From Heligmosomoides polygyrus polygyrus (lineage: Eukaryota; Nematoda; Chromadorea; Rhabditida; Heligmosomidae), in the NCBI GenBank assembly GCA_947396885.1, contig OX377202.1, forward strand, positions 16,306,001 through 16,370,000: a stretch of 64,000 bases of DNA, read 5' to 3'. The stretch's first letter is position 1, and each line of letters begins with the position of its first letter. Below are positions 1 through 11,600 of this stretch, one piece after another. The notes under the pieces were generated by a model that did no database searches, had not been told where the DNA came from, and saw nothing but the letters and a program-made list of their open reading frames with translations. The translations under genes and the position numbers were made by a program.

Positions 1-1555
1 AATAAATAAGCAACACAGAAAAGGGTGCAAAGTTGCTTAGGGAGGTGTCACCATGTGAGGTAGGGCACAAATAGGGTCCGGGAAGTGGGTCACCATGCAG
101 TACGGTCCTATTTGCTTTTTGAAACCGAAGTTTTCTGTAGCAATAGTGTGTTTTATCCCTACAATGATCTGAGGTAGGCTATTTATGATGTAACTGTACA
201 TACACATATTACAAAGGCGTACAACCTCTGACTAGGGTTGACCCACCTGGACCCTATTTGCGCTTGAGGCAGTCCTAAAACACATTTGATGTTGCACTAA
301 CTTAAGATTTTTACACCGCACTGGTGTGGTCAACCCCTTTGCTGAACTGATTCCTGAACTGGTAATTAAGCATTCCGTTTTACGATTGTGGAAACCACTG
401 AATGTAATGTGACGATAAGATGCGGTCACCTCAAGCTAGGACTGCACTGAAGCGTGTGCGATCTCGATTAGTGATGTCATTAGGCCAGACATTTTCTCTT
501 CGTCCTCATTGGCAGATTTTGTCACTGAACGACGTTAGTATCCCATTTTCCTGTTTTAAAAGCAGCACTAGATCCATTTGGATGAGTTTTCCGCATCAAA
601 TAGCTATTATGAAAAAGAAAAATTGTGTGATGGAGATTAATAAAAATCTGATAGCCTTTTAAAGTAAAAAGAAAGATGTAATATATTACAAAGGCATTGC
701 AAAAGGATGTGCCAGTCGAAGATGAGGAGAACATGTTGGTCTGGCTAGATAACCTCATTCAATCTGGATGTAGGCAAAAGTCCACTCCGAGCCGTTTCTT
801 GATGTTCACAAAAGGACATGCAGTGTTCCTTGTCATCAGCGGTTGTATCGATTTCAGCTCATTGGCCTCATAACCCGAAACGGAAAATAAGCAGAAAGTG
901 GAAAACAGCTATGTCTCCTAAAAGCAGGAGCACCCGCAGGCTGGGTTCGCGCCTTCGCGGTCGAGTGGTACCACCGCGAAAATATTTGAATCGGGCGATT
1001 TTCAGGTAATCTGTCAAGTGGTCGACCTCTAGATGTTACGGGTCTTTTGTCAAGTGGCGCAAATCCATCCTTCCGGCTGCAGGTTTATGGGGAGCAAGCT
1101 GAACATACAAAAGCGCGGGCGGCCGCGGCGACTGCTGTGACAAGCGCGACGTCTATATAGTGTGTGTTGCTGCACTCACGGATTCTAAAGCTCTTGTAAC
1201 TGCATAAACCTCTTTTGCTGCTCCTGCTCAGCTATTTGAGAGTCCTACGGTGCACTTATTCAAAGAAAATCGATATTTCGAGAAGGAATTGGATGACCTA
1301 ATCGAAGAAATGTTGTTGTTTGTTGTTTTCAGCTGTTTCCATTGTGAAAAGATTTGGGGTCCCTTTGTGACAAGAAGCTCCACTTCTTAAAGCCACATAT
1401 CTAGATACAATACAGCATACCTCGGGAGTTTGTTAGAGCTCCATTTCCCCCTGACAACCCACCTAGAGAGCCCTGCGTCAGTGGCGGTTCGCCGCACGTG
1501 CGACAGAGGCCGCCGCGCGCGACCAAAATCTGTATGTTCGTACTACCTGCTCAGG
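1..1555. other. no gene recognised
   Basis: I see no coding exon, RNA gene or complete repeat here. Open frames are short and overlap on both strands. The stretch is ordinary mixed-composition flank lying downstream of the potassium-channel locus. Confidence 0.4.
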
Positions 1556-1876
1556 TTTATCCGATATTCGAATAAAATTATTCGATCGAATAGAGTTTGA
1601 CTATTCGATTCGAATAATATTCGAATATGGCTCCCTTCGATGTTCGAATTCGAATGAATATTCGACTTTTGAAAATCATCGATAATCGAATTCGAACGAA
1701 TATTCGACTTTTCAAAATTATCGATAATCGAATTCGAACGAATATTCGACTTTTGAAAATTATCGATAATCGAATTCGAACGAATATTCGAAAATCAAGA
1801 AAACCGAATGATCGAATAATTCGAATGAATATTCGAATAAATTATTCGAATAATTATTCGAATATATTCGTTCGGG
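1556..1876. repeat. TTCGAA-rich 42-bp minisatellite
   Basis: A unit of about 42 bp repeats just over three times, with only a few substitutions, between about 1650 and 1790. Each unit contains a near-palindromic ATAATCGAATTCGAACGAAT core. Shorter ATTCGAATA palindromes flank the array on both sides. The apparent 91-residue open frame across it, with repeated KIIDNRIRTN, is a by-product of the repeat length being divisible by three. It is not a credible protein. Confidence 0.8.
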
Positions 1877-1895
1877 CACAACTATACTATTCACC

Positions 1896-2508
1896 ATGTT
1901 AGGGCCTAGTTATAACATGTCAGCCGGCGGTCAGCACGCGGCATGCCTCCATTCCGTCGCTATTTGCCCGCCGAGACGGTTGAAAACCGCGGCGATTTTT
2001 TTGTTCGCTCGTTTTTGGTTCCAACTCGTTCTCTAGGAGCCGCTCGGTAAGTCCCCATTCATTTTGTAATAAACCTGCCCCTCTCAGGTTTATTTACCTG
2101 TAGATCACACGGCCTCTTGGGCCTTTACATAACAAAACATAGCGATAACACGAAGGTTTTATTAACAGTGGGAACATATGTGAACAGAATTGAAGTCGCG
2201 GGTATAAGGCCTCAGGGGGGGGGGGGAAGGAAGGAAAGGGAGGATCGGGGCTCAGAAGCTCCTCAAGGGCGGGGAGGCGCCGGAGCGGAAACCACACGGC
2301 CGGCGATCGGACTAGGACGAACCCCGCAGCATTCGTAGGGGTGCTTTTATATCCTTCAGCCAGTGGGATGAAACAACGGCTGTCACTGTTACAACATGCT
2401 GAAGACTCGAGAGTTGATTCCGAATAAATGCCTACGCTCATTACAATTTTGTACCTAATTTTTAGTTATGTGCCTACCCCCCCCCCCCAACTCCCCAACT
2501 AGGATAGA
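1896..2508 (+). mobile_element. truncated copy of the 47.6-kb hAT-like MITE
   Basis: Bases 1896-2085 match 47792-47985 closely: both have GGCGGTCAGCACGCGGCATG followed by the GAGACGGTTG and CGGCGATTTTTT segments. The far end, CTAGGATAGATC at about 2498, matches the other element's right terminus. The 2090-2460 segment, which carries poly-G and poly-C runs, is not in the complete copy and looks like a secondary insertion. No left terminus is present. Confidence 0.6.
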
Positions 2509-2539
2509 TCTCAAAAAATTATTCGAACCATCTTAGTGA

Positions 2540-2695
2540 GTTTGTAGTTTAACCTGCCTGAAGGTCATTTCAATTTGGAAGAGTTCGCTTTGATTTCAAA
2601 AGTCTTAGGCTACTCTATAAGAGTGTCTAAGTTAGTTTGAAAAGTGTGCAATTTGATTTGAGAAGTGTCAAATTCGACGTAAAAATGGTATATGT
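2540..2695. repeat. 21-bp subrepeat array (foldback arm)
   Basis: Five to six degenerate 21-bp units run head to tail, for example CAATTTGATTTGAGAAGTGTC at 2651. They end in the family signature GTAAAAATGGTA. The same arrays form the arms of the foldback elements at 10.9, 12.6 and 56 kb. No second arm is found nearby, so this looks like a solo arm. Confidence 0.65.
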
Positions 2696-2837
2696 GCGAG
2701 GAAGAATCCTGAACGTTCAGCGTTTTCAGATTCTCAACGGTTTCCGCACGCAAGTGGGCGTCGAGAATTGGGCGGCGTTCACAGCTCAGTTCCCACCACC
2801 GCTACGGGAACGTCTGGCTGCGCAGTACAATGTCTGA

Positions 2838-3219
2838 ACGGGATAGTGTTGTGAGTATGGATGACTCGAACGACCTTGAACAGCTGCTAGACACGCCTCT
2901 TATCTCACCGGCTTTTCTCTCATTCGTCCATGTATTCCGCGTAGTGTGCCTTCTTACGATTAGTGTCTATGTGGTGGCTTTCTAATCCCGCATACCGACG
3001 TGCCCATCAGTATCATTCATACTTACCTTACGTTTTATAGATATTCTCTATGTGTGTCTGGGGTTATGGCATGCTGCCAAGCCCTTTGCAAGGTTCTCAG
3101 AGCCGTAGAGTCCCGACGTCGTCGTCGTTGACCGTTCGAGGTGGAAATGCGTGCGCGGCTGAGCTTGATCTACAACTTCCTTAAGGCGATTAAGGTCGCA
3201 ACGCGACGTCATTTATCGG
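2838..3219. other. no gene recognised
   Basis: Unassigned sequence between a solo foldback arm and the CpG-rich MITE cluster. I see no motif that I can name. Confidence 0.35.
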
Positions 3220-5505
3220 CATTCAGTACGGACCGTTTAACTTCACGCGAAAAAGTCGATTCGCGTAAAGCGACGCGATTATTGATTCAAGCTGCGCGAT
3301 TTATCGATTAGTACAGCGGACTCGCGAAGCGTCATGTCGCCGCGCCAATCGATATAAGCCATCCAGAAGGAAACGTGGATCAAGCACCGGCGCACGTAGA
3401 GCGAATGCGTGGTATCCGGTACTCTAAACAAGTTTCATGTGTCCGTTGTTTCTGTATGTACATCGTGTTCCTTGTTACCTGTCCCTTGTTCGGTGCGTGT
3501 GTGTGGATACGCGGCGCTAAGGGCCTGTTTATACCTCGAGAGCTGTGTTAGTTCCCATCTGCGATCAGTCCTGTCGCTCGGGAAGTATGAACGGTTCCAA
3601 AGGTGAGTGGTACGCATTCAGTAACGCCTTTCTCTCACCTTCTGTTGCTTCTCCCTCACATTTCGTCCGCTTTATGACTTTCTCAAACAAAAACCTCCCA
3701 TCGCCGGCTTCAGTCTAGTCGTACCCGATCCTCGTCGCGCGTATCCATGCTCCATATGTTGTGTTGTTATTGTCGTCCTTGTTGCATGTTTGTAGTTTAT
3801 ATGAGATATATCCGATATGTGTTTATGTGTACACATCTATATGTGTGTGTGTTTGTATTTAGCTCACCTTCCTTTGTGTATATATACGGTCCATCAGATG
3901 TAGAGCTGTCTGGACCGTGTAGAACTTGGTTACTGCGCTATCTCTCATCCTCCTCTTCTCTTTCTCCACTATGTGTTATTGTAGGGTTGTGATTATCCTC
4001 GTGTTAGCTCCTCTCGGTACGAGTTATTGGTCGCTAACGCGCGCACGCGCACGTGAACGAACGGGTTTCTGTGTGAGGGTCACGATCGTGGTGGGACCGA
4101 CCGATTGGTTTTTCTCTAGGGCTCTATGGGTAACTGTATAAAGCGTTCGTCAACGGGGAATTTAGGTCAAATTGGATTATAGCTGGTTTTGTCAAGGTTT
4201 CAGGGAGTGACTGGGTTCTTTCGCGAACAAATGGGTGTAGTTTTTTCTTAGTTCAGGGACTACACGGGGTGGAAATAATTGGGTGTATACGGGGATTTTC
4301 TTCTTAGCAGTGGTTGGGGAAGTAAACTGCCGTTTTCAGTGGCGTTTTGGCGTGATGGAAATGACCGGAACTTAATTAAGGGTAGCCGACCGCCCACTCT
4401 GAGCTGGCCTATTAAGATCCAATGACTGCTCACTATGAGTCTACCGCTCAATGCTGGCTTAACCCATTTATGGATCAGCCGCATGGTCGCCTACCAACGC
4501 TGTAAACGCGTGATTGTAAGGCACAGTATTAAGGTCTAAGGCCCCGTTTATACTTCCGACGCCGAGCGACGCGACGGCATGTAAATTGGCCAAATTAATC
4601 GTTCCGTCGCTCAATCAATACGGCCACCATACGTGGCTCGGCGTCGAAGTATAAACGTGGTCTAAGGCAGCGGTTAGTGTCCTTGCGACGCTCGACGTGA
4701 CGCAATGATAAGCTCCCGTATCGATCGCGCGACGCGATTAATCAATATGGGGGCCTGTCATTTCACCGCGTCACGCGTCGTGTGCACCCTCAACGCTCAC
4801 TAAGACAGAATTTATACTTCGGTCGCTAGACAACACGTCATAATGAGATTTAAGTATCGATTAGGCCGCTCTAGTCAATACCGTTAATTCTCATTATGTC
4901 ACGCCCCGAGGCGATTTGAGTATAAACGGGCCTGAGACAAAATTCATTCTTCAGTCGCCGTGCGGCGCGTCGTTGTAAAAGCTATCGATATTGATCATCT
5001 GCGAGGCCTAATCGATATTGGCAACTTCAAAAACGTCGCATCGCCAGGCGATTGAAGTATGAATTCCGTGAAAGCCTTTTAAAACAGGTTTATACTTCAT
5101 TCGCGGACGGGGCGAAAGCCATAGATGTCGATCATTCACAATACCTAATCGATATCGGTGGTTCTCGTCCTACTGTAATGCTACAACGCATCAGGGCGGC
5201 TGAGGTAAAAATCCTTCAAAAAGTCCGACAACAACCATGAAAGCTGGTTCATTATGACGGAATAGGGACCGGTTTATACCTCGCCAACCGTTCGGCCAGT
5301 TGCATTCACTTTGAGAACCAATTGGCACTGCGAGGCGAATCGATTTGTAGTATGGGCCTAGCTTGAAAGCGAGTAATTGGAGACGTTACTGTGTCGAAAT
5401 CGTGTCTGGTTGCGTAGAGTTATTGATCGTCTCTGTGCCTAATCGATATCGAAGGCGTTCCTGCTGCGACTTCGCGTGGCGACCTAGGTATAAACGCTGC
5501 ATTGA
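3220..5505. mobile_element. cluster of small CpG-rich palindromic MITEs
   Basis: At least six blocks of 80-150 bp share outward termini like GTTTATACTTC and GAAGTATAAAC, CpG-rich GCGACGCG arms and a centre with CTAATCGATAT or a close variant. Approximate starts are 3225, 4545, 4680, 4808, 4938, 5085, 5268 and 5395. They lie almost end to end. The best preserved copy has its own entry. No transposase is encoded. The family is not one I recognise. Confidence 0.6.
4543..4658. mobile_element. complete 116-bp CpG-rich MITE with target duplication
   Basis: The inverted ends run from 4545 (CGTTTATACTTCCGACGCCG) to 4657 and differ by one base over about 22 positions. Both flanks carry the same 10 bases, GGTCTAAGGC, at 4533-4542 and 4659-4668. 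This is a credible target-site duplication. The centre is AT-richer. The element is too small to encode anything and must depend on a transposase supplied elsewhere. Confidence 0.75.
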
Positions 5506-6571
5506 TGTGTAATCAGCGGTTCTAAGGTAGGGAATGGGTGTAGAGAAAGCGCAAAGCATTTCACCCAAGTCAGCTAGTGAACCAGTTAGGAGCTCTTGGT
5601 CAGTGGGCGGTCGTCCCTACTCTATTGGTCCGCGTCTTTTGCGCGCTCGTTTTCCGGGCTGAAATCGCTCCAGGTCTATTGTGATGTTCTGGTCCACCAC
5701 CCGATCGTGACCAACGTGCGCGGAGTAATGTGATCCCGCCCCGCCCCGCTCCACGGTGTTCTCCTCGCTAGTGCTTCAGTGTTCTAGAGCTGTTTCTATG
5801 TTGTTAGTGTGTGTATATGTCTAGTCCGTTGCGTCCATACGTGTTGCGTCTGCTGTCCCGTCTTCCGCCCGTGAAGGCGATCACATCCCCGTCCCGTTCC
5901 GTCCCGGTCCCATGTCCCTGTCCTCATTCTCGTCCATGGTTGCAGTCCGTCCATGTGCACGTCGTTGTCCGTCCGTCCGTCCGTGCGTCCGTCAGTCCGT
6001 CCGTCCGATCTCTGGTGCTCTCTCCCTCTGATCCATCTTTCACTTGTTCTCGTCTATTTACGTACGTACTCGTTTTATTACACTGCTATACGACCACTAA
6101 TATTGCTATTAATATTAATAATATTAATAACGGCGACGTTTTATCGTCGAGTCCTAGTGGCTATTCCTCCACGCCGTTTTCCACTCGTCTGAGCCGTGTT
6201 GTTTTATCGCAGAGAGATGATAACGATCTACTATAGTTTCGCGTGACGTGAACTCGTTTCGTATTCCGGGTAGAGTACCTGTGTTTATGTTGTCCGTGAG
6301 GAATCTGTGATTAGTGTCTATGTATGTGCGTGTGTGTATGCGTGCGTATGTGTGTGCATGTATGTGCAGATGCGCCCGAGATGACCGGATGGTTCATCTG
6401 AACCCATCAGTGGTCGTCCGATCATTCAGGGACGTATCTCTCCCGAACAACTTGTTTATACGTCTGGGTTTCGCGAGGCCACTGATGCCTGTGGGTCGAT
6501 TTGTTGCTCTGAATAAAGATAACGTCTCGAATTGTGCTGGTGTTACATTGTTAGAGGAGGTAGAGGATGAA
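5506..6571. other. pyrimidine-rich flank with a GTCC microsatellite
   Basis: No gene is recognised. Bases 5968-6007 are an imperfect GTCC tetranucleotide run. TG-rich and GTATG-rich patches lie around 6315-6365. Several overlapping open frames here are low-complexity products of these runs. Confidence 0.5.
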
Positions 6572-6691
6572 GGTCGCCATTAGAGAAGCCGTTTGCGGTG
6601 TGCGCCAAGCATTCTACTCCTACGTTATATCGCGGAGGCAATTTGGTCTGTACTTGCGGTGACCAGCCGATAGACAAGTAAGTGCTTTTGC
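6572..6691 (-). mobile_element. tRNA-derived SINE, 3' part
   Basis: Matches the 3' half of the dispersed SINE (the AATGC..GGCGCA block, then the TCGTGGAGGCAATTTG-like and GCCAGCCGAT-like blocks), in reverse orientation. The tRNA-like head is missing. Confidence 0.6.
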
Positions 6692-7140
6692 CCTCAGAGG
6701 AGTGCGGCACCATCCGTGGCCGTAGGGATGCTTGAATTGAGGTGCATGTGACGGCTGATTCATCCTGACAGGCGATCCTTTTCTGCAATATCTTCTGGAG
6801 CTGCCACGGAGCAGAAGGAGTCACCGTTTTCATAATGAATAGCCAGGAATTGCAGGAGCTTAGATGGGAGGTGCTGCCCCACCCACCGTATTTCGTCCTA
6901 TCTTGCACCACAGGACCGCCACCTCTCGAGCTCTCAAGCAGGTCGTTGAAGCACCTAAGGATAGGTGCTTCAACGACCGAAACCGAACTGGAATCTGAGG
7001 TAGAGCACTTCTTTGAGTCATAGCTGACTTCATTCTGGAAGGAAGGATTTCTGATCTCCTTAGCAGATGCAGAAGGTTGTAGATGTAAATGGTAATTACA
7101 TCGAAGATTGAAGTCGCTCACAAAAGAAGCAGTAAAATTT
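6692..7140 (-). other. open frame of unknown nature with a perfect hairpin
   Basis: A 192-residue minus-strand frame (7121-6543) is open, but its C-terminal part is SINE sequence and it resembles no family I know. It has no signal peptide or membrane segment. Inside it lies an exact 17-bp inverted repeat with a 4-base loop (6941-6978). I do not call a gene here. Confidence 0.3.
6941..6978. repeat. perfect 17-bp hairpin
   Basis: GGTCGTTGAAGCACCTA (6941-6957) is followed by the loop AGGA and then its exact reverse complement (6962-6978). There is no poly-T tract directly after it. It could be a fresh palindromic duplication. The stem is short for a microRNA precursor. Confidence 0.85.
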
Positions 7141-7548
7141 TGAAAAAAAAATTTACCCTGTGGTGCAAGACATTTTCACCAACCTAATATAGTAGCAACC
7201 ACTGCTGACACCCTTACCAGATGAGCTATGGTCCTTCGACCATGAAAGGCATGTCTTGCTGAGATTTACCACCTTGAGAGGCTCTGCCGTTATCAATTGA
7301 GTCTGAAACACAGAATTTTTGACGAGAACCCCACGCACATCTTATCACCGACGTCGGTGAATTTCTACTTTCTAGTGCTCTCATATAAGCCTTTTCAACG
7401 GACGTTCTAGCAGCGCCAGGAGAAAGAATTTCAAGTGTCTCGGATTCGATTTGGTATGAGGCAAGGTATGCGTGTTATCGCCATTGCTGGTCTATACCGT
7501 GGTCGATGCATTTCAGCGAATAGTCTTCAATGACCGACATGGGATATA

Positions 7549-9230
7549 TTAGGTTGTCCGGAAAGTTCTCAACGCTTTGAGTGCCTCACATTGAATTACT
7601 ATAATGTTCCCAAATCTTATCGGATTTAGTCGAAATAAGCACCGTTCGAATCAGCACACTTTTGCCAACGAAGCACCAGTCGACCTATTCCATCAGCGAA
7701 AAAATTAGGTGGTCGACAAAATCTACGAAAGCTGTTTGGGCTTGGTCCTGATTGGTGCAAGTTTTATCAGCGGGAAAATTCTGAAAGTCTTTGAAAAGAT
7801 GGTAGTCGGTTGGTGAAATATCTGGAGAATATAGCTGGTGAGGCAGAACTTGAATGCTTAATTCGTTCAATTTTCGAATAATGATTTGTGAAACGTGTGA
7901 GCGGGCGTTATCGTGCGAAACAGGAGTGTGCGTTCCCGTTAAATCATTAAATTTCGGTAAAATTAAAAAGTAACTGCATAGTACTGTTACAGTACAATCG
8001 AAAAATACTAGGGGGACTGTTTTAGATACCACCTTTACGACAGGTGAGCGCTTTGAAATCAAATCTTTGAAACTTTCCAAATGAGAACGCCTTCAAAATA
8101 AATTTATTGAATTATTGAAAAATATTTTCAACAGCCTTTCCCATTCTTTGGATTTTTTTACCGATATCACTTCATTATACGTTAGTATGAGAATAAGCTG
8201 AAAGGCTGATGAAATAGTTTTCAATAATTTAATAATTTGGAATGCGTTCATTTTCATTTGGAAGGTGTCCAGTTTGATTTTAAAAGTTGGCGAAATTCAA
8301 GAAGTTTCAAGGGTTTCATTTGAAAGTGTCCACCTTTCGTGAAGATGGTACATAAAACGGTCCCACTGTTATTTTTCAATTGAAACAATACTCGAGGATA
8401 TCTACGCTTTTTAACGAAATTTAACGATTTAACGGAAACGCACACTCCTGGTGCGAACGAATCGGACCTCTTCTGTTGGCCAATGCTGGCTGAAGTTAAC
8501 GCAAATTTCGGTGCATTTCGTCGATTACGTACAGTAGGACTCTGCTGTGATCGTTTGGCCTGGTGCCAAAAAGTTGTAATGGGTCACACCAGCCGCCGAC
8601 CACCATGCAGTGACCAGTACCTTTTTTGGTGGAGGTTTGCCGTTGGAAAATGCCTAGGGGTTCGTCGCCGTCCAACCACTGTCCGGAACGTTTCCAGTTA
8701 TCGTACGTAATCCATTTTTCATCACAAGTGGTGATTCTGTCCAAAACGGGTCAGTTTTGTTTCCTAAAAGTAGAGAAGAACAAATCTTGACACGCAACAA
8801 TTTTTGCCGCTCACCCAACTCGTGAGGCATCTACTTTTCCGAGCTTTTTCACCTTCCCAAGGCGTTTCAAGGCATCCACAACAGCGGTTCTAGCTCTTTA
8901 GCGATCCCGCGAACTGTTTGGGATGGTTCAGCTTCCACTAATTCCTTCAGCTCCTCCTCCAGGATTGCTCTGAATCGACTGCTACGGGGGTCATCATCGA
9001 GGCTGAAATCTCTGGTGCAAAATTTACTGAACCTGTGGCACACAGTGCTTTCCCTAACACTATTAGGCGCCCACACTCGATTGATTTGATGCAACGGTGA
9101 TCAATCTAGCGTGTACTGTATATATGAGTGAAATGAAGATTTGTCGAGCTGTCTCGGCTGCGGACTGTCCCGATTTGAAGTTAAAATTTGATTCGGAATT
9201 GCTCCTTCAATATACTTCCATAAGAACAGA
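7549..9230 (-). mobile_element. decayed mariner transposon, split by a MITE
   Basis: The left terminus TTAGGTTGTCCGGAAAG follows a TA at 7547. On the minus strand the transposase is readable in pieces. Near 9090-8870 is the N-terminal helix-turn-helix region with the DFSLDDDPRS motif. At 8744-8496 is the first catalytic Asp in [13 protein letters not shown]. At 7950-7700 are HDNARSHVSQ and the third Asp in YSPDISPTDYHLF. Frameshifts and stops break it. A 530-bp MITE (7921-8450) lies between the second and first catalytic blocks. The right terminus is unclear and abuts the next mariner remnant. Confidence 0.75.
7921..8450. mobile_element. hAT-like MITE nested in mariner
   Basis: The ends are inverted repeats: CAGGAGTGTGCGTTCCCGTT at 7921 and its near-exact complement ending at 8450. 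They are followed inward by TAAATCNTTAAATTTCG. The flanks read GTGCGAAA (7913-7920) and GTGCGAAC (8451-8458), an 8-base target duplication with one mismatch, as expected for hAT elements. The inner arms carry the 21-bp GATTT-type subrepeats. No transposase is encoded. Removing it rejoins the surrounding mariner. Confidence 0.8.
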
Positions 9231-9236
9231 AATATA

Positions 9237-9831
9237 TTAGGTTGTCCGGAAATTAATGCAGGTTTTCGACCTCCAACTTTAGAGCGGGATTTTTTTTTGG
9301 CAAAACTTTACCTTGTAATAGTGCATAGTTCTACACTGTTAGTTCTACACTGTTGTAAAGCTGGTGTTGTGCGCCTTCTCACTGTGCTATTCCTTTTTAA
9401 TGTAGCGTACTTCATGGAAGATTTTGTGGGCTATAAATGGACGTGTCAAAGCAGCAATTTCGGCAGATTTACTTCTATGAGCTCAAGCTCAATCGTATCG
9501 TAGCGGAAACAACTTGGAACATCAGCCTGGTATGGGAACAAGGAAGTGTTAACGAATCCACGGTGATGCGCTGGTTTCAAAAACTTCGTTGAGGTGAACT
9601 CGATCTTGAGAATGAGGCAGGTCGCGGTCATTGCTCTGGCAATGACGACATTGAGTTGAAGACCTTGGTGGAGGCAAATACAAATAAAAAATATAAATTA
9701 TTTAGTCAGATAGAGCGAAAAATTCTGTACAGAAAGCAGCATTAATGCGCAGTGCAAATTTAATTTTTACTTAATAATAGACGAATGAAAAATAGTAGCA
9801 CGAAACGCTGAGAGTTTCCCGGACAACCTAA
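9237..9831 (+). mobile_element. internally deleted mariner
   Basis: The terminal inverted repeats are TTAGGTTGTCCGGAAATTA at 9237 and TTTCCCGGACAACCTAA ending at 9831, each flanked by TA. On the plus strand from 9438 a transposase N-terminus is readable: MDVSKQQFRQIYFYELKLNR, then VMRWFQKLR, a stop, and GRGHCSGNDD. The catalytic DDE/D part is absent, so this copy is non-autonomous. Confidence 0.75.
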
Positions 9832-9844
9832 TAATTTGAAGGTG

Positions 9845-10160
9845 CTCAATCTGTAGCAGATCTCGAGTCTTGTTCGCTGACTATAGTGCTATACTTGCAG
9901 AAACTGACATCGAACCACATGATGTCCTTCATGAGATTGCACTTACAACTTTTTCTAACGGTGTGATTGTTAACACCGAGAAAACCAAGGCATTTACCAC
10001 TGATAGCTCACCCCCTTACCTGGATGACTCCCATGATTGCAGTGAACGAAAAGGAGCAACATTTGACGCAGGCATTTATCATATCATGCATCAGTATACA
10101 CATTCGAATTCAGTACATAACAACATCGAAAGAAGTGTGATCAGCGACAGTACATAAATA
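9845..10160 (+). mobile_element. LINE reverse-transcriptase fragment
   Basis: The plus-strand frame from 9870 contains FADYSAILAETD, a variant of the FADD box in which the second Asp has become Tyr, then NTEKTKAFTTDS, typical of the RTE-like palm region. The frame degrades after about 10050. It is a short decayed fragment of an RT unlike RTE-1 in sequence. Confidence 0.5.
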
Positions 10161-10914
10161 GAACTGCTGGAAAAGATGTGCACACATGACCTGAATAGGG
10201 AGAGCACTGAGTGCAAGGAAAGAATTGTACGCGGACCGTGACGTTGACATGAACGAGCATCCAGCTTGACAGGCAGAAAGAACAGTGAGAAAGATGAATT
10301 GGTGAGGTCCAGAAGTCGTTGTGTTTATGAAGCTGGATAAGCGTTCTTAAGTGTCATACCAATAACAACGTCATCTATGAATGTAGTGAAGAAGAGCTTC
10401 AGCACAATATGCATATCGTTGCGAATATTCAACGCCGAAACACAGTTGCATCGAGCTATCACATTTCAAATACAATACCTTCGACTAGAAATGGTCACCG
10501 GAAACGAATTGATGGATCGCCATCCAGAAACGAGCAGGGATACGACTGGTGGCAGTTGAAGTACAACCGTTTCTCCGGAAGCGAGTTTGAGTCGACTTCC
10601 AGATTCGAAATTAAAATTCTGCTCGAAACTGGAGACATTCACATTGTACTCGAATTCTATAAGCTGATTGTCCGTAGCGATTGACCCGTCGGTTTTTGCC
10701 GTTGGAGGGCGGTGATTAGTCATGATATGAGGGAAAAAACGCGTTCCTTTGCGTTTGTGACTAGAAATCGCCTTAATTTATTTGTTTCCGGGTGGGTACT
10801 AATTACCAAATGGAGTTACTACTGAAGTTAGCTCTACAATAAATCTAAAATTTAGATACCCGAATAAAAGAAGTAATCAGCGTGCTCAGGACTAAGGGTT
10901 AAATACAATTCAGA
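10161..10914. other. no gene recognised
   Basis: Unassigned sequence. Three overlapping frames of 60-91 codons lie between 10377 and 10723 on both strands, none with recognisable motifs. Part may be more of the decayed LINE to the left. Confidence 0.35.
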
Positions 10915-11597
10915 TTAGGTCAAAGTGAACACTTTTCAAACCGAATTGAACACTTTCAAATCAAAGTGGACACCTTTCAAAACAAATTGAAGTCCCTTCT
11001 TAACAGGTTGAACGCTCGTAAAATCGAACTGAACATTTTTCAAATTGAAACAAGCGTTTACTCATCAAAATAGAGACTATAAAACGGTTAGACTAGATTT
11101 TTGTTCAAGGAGAATTTAATAGCGCTTCTTTGAAATTTTTAAATTCCACTGGCCAATAAGTGAGCACACTACTTGAAATTTTGTACCTTTAATGACTGTT
11201 CTTTTCTTACCGTTTATGTCGAAATTACTCTGGGAAAACATTATTTCCGCTATCAATCAAATAAAAATATTAGTTTAAAGGACGTTCCTGCGCACTATTG
11301 CAAAACTTAGTTAATTATTTTTCCTCGAAAAATAAAAATTCCCTAAAATTTTAAGCGAAATTAAATACAGAGCTATTGGGCAGGTAAAAAATGAAGAATT
11401 TCGAAAAAGGTCGTACCAATCTTTCCTTGAATTGAGCATCATTCTAACCGTCTCGGAGAGCCACCATTTCAACGTCGAAAACGGTCGCTTTGATTTGGAA
11501 GATATTCAGCTTGATTTCAAAAACATTATGCCTGCTTAGAAGGGTGCGCAGTTTGATTTGAAAGGTGTCGATTTTAATTTCAAAAGTGTCAAATGTA
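10915..11597. mobile_element. foldback element with 21-bp subrepeat arms
   Basis: The left arm (about 10915-11050) is made of 21-bp units such as AAAGTGGACACCTTTCAAAAC. The right arm (about 11470-11597) contains the same units in inverse orientation, for example CAGTTTGATTTGAAAGGTGTC at 11549. The centre is AT-rich and non-coding. A SINE begins at the outer edge of the right arm. The layout resembles Drosophila FB elements, but the sequence family is not one I recognise. Confidence 0.65.
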
Positions 11598-11600
11598 GCG

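Noticed and set aside
1627..1902. 91-codon repeat protein
   Set aside because: The frame is created by a 42-bp minisatellite; there is no codon bias or known domain.
6543..7121. 192-codon minus-strand gene
   Set aside because: Its C-terminal part is SINE sequence, no family is recognised, and no splice context supports it.
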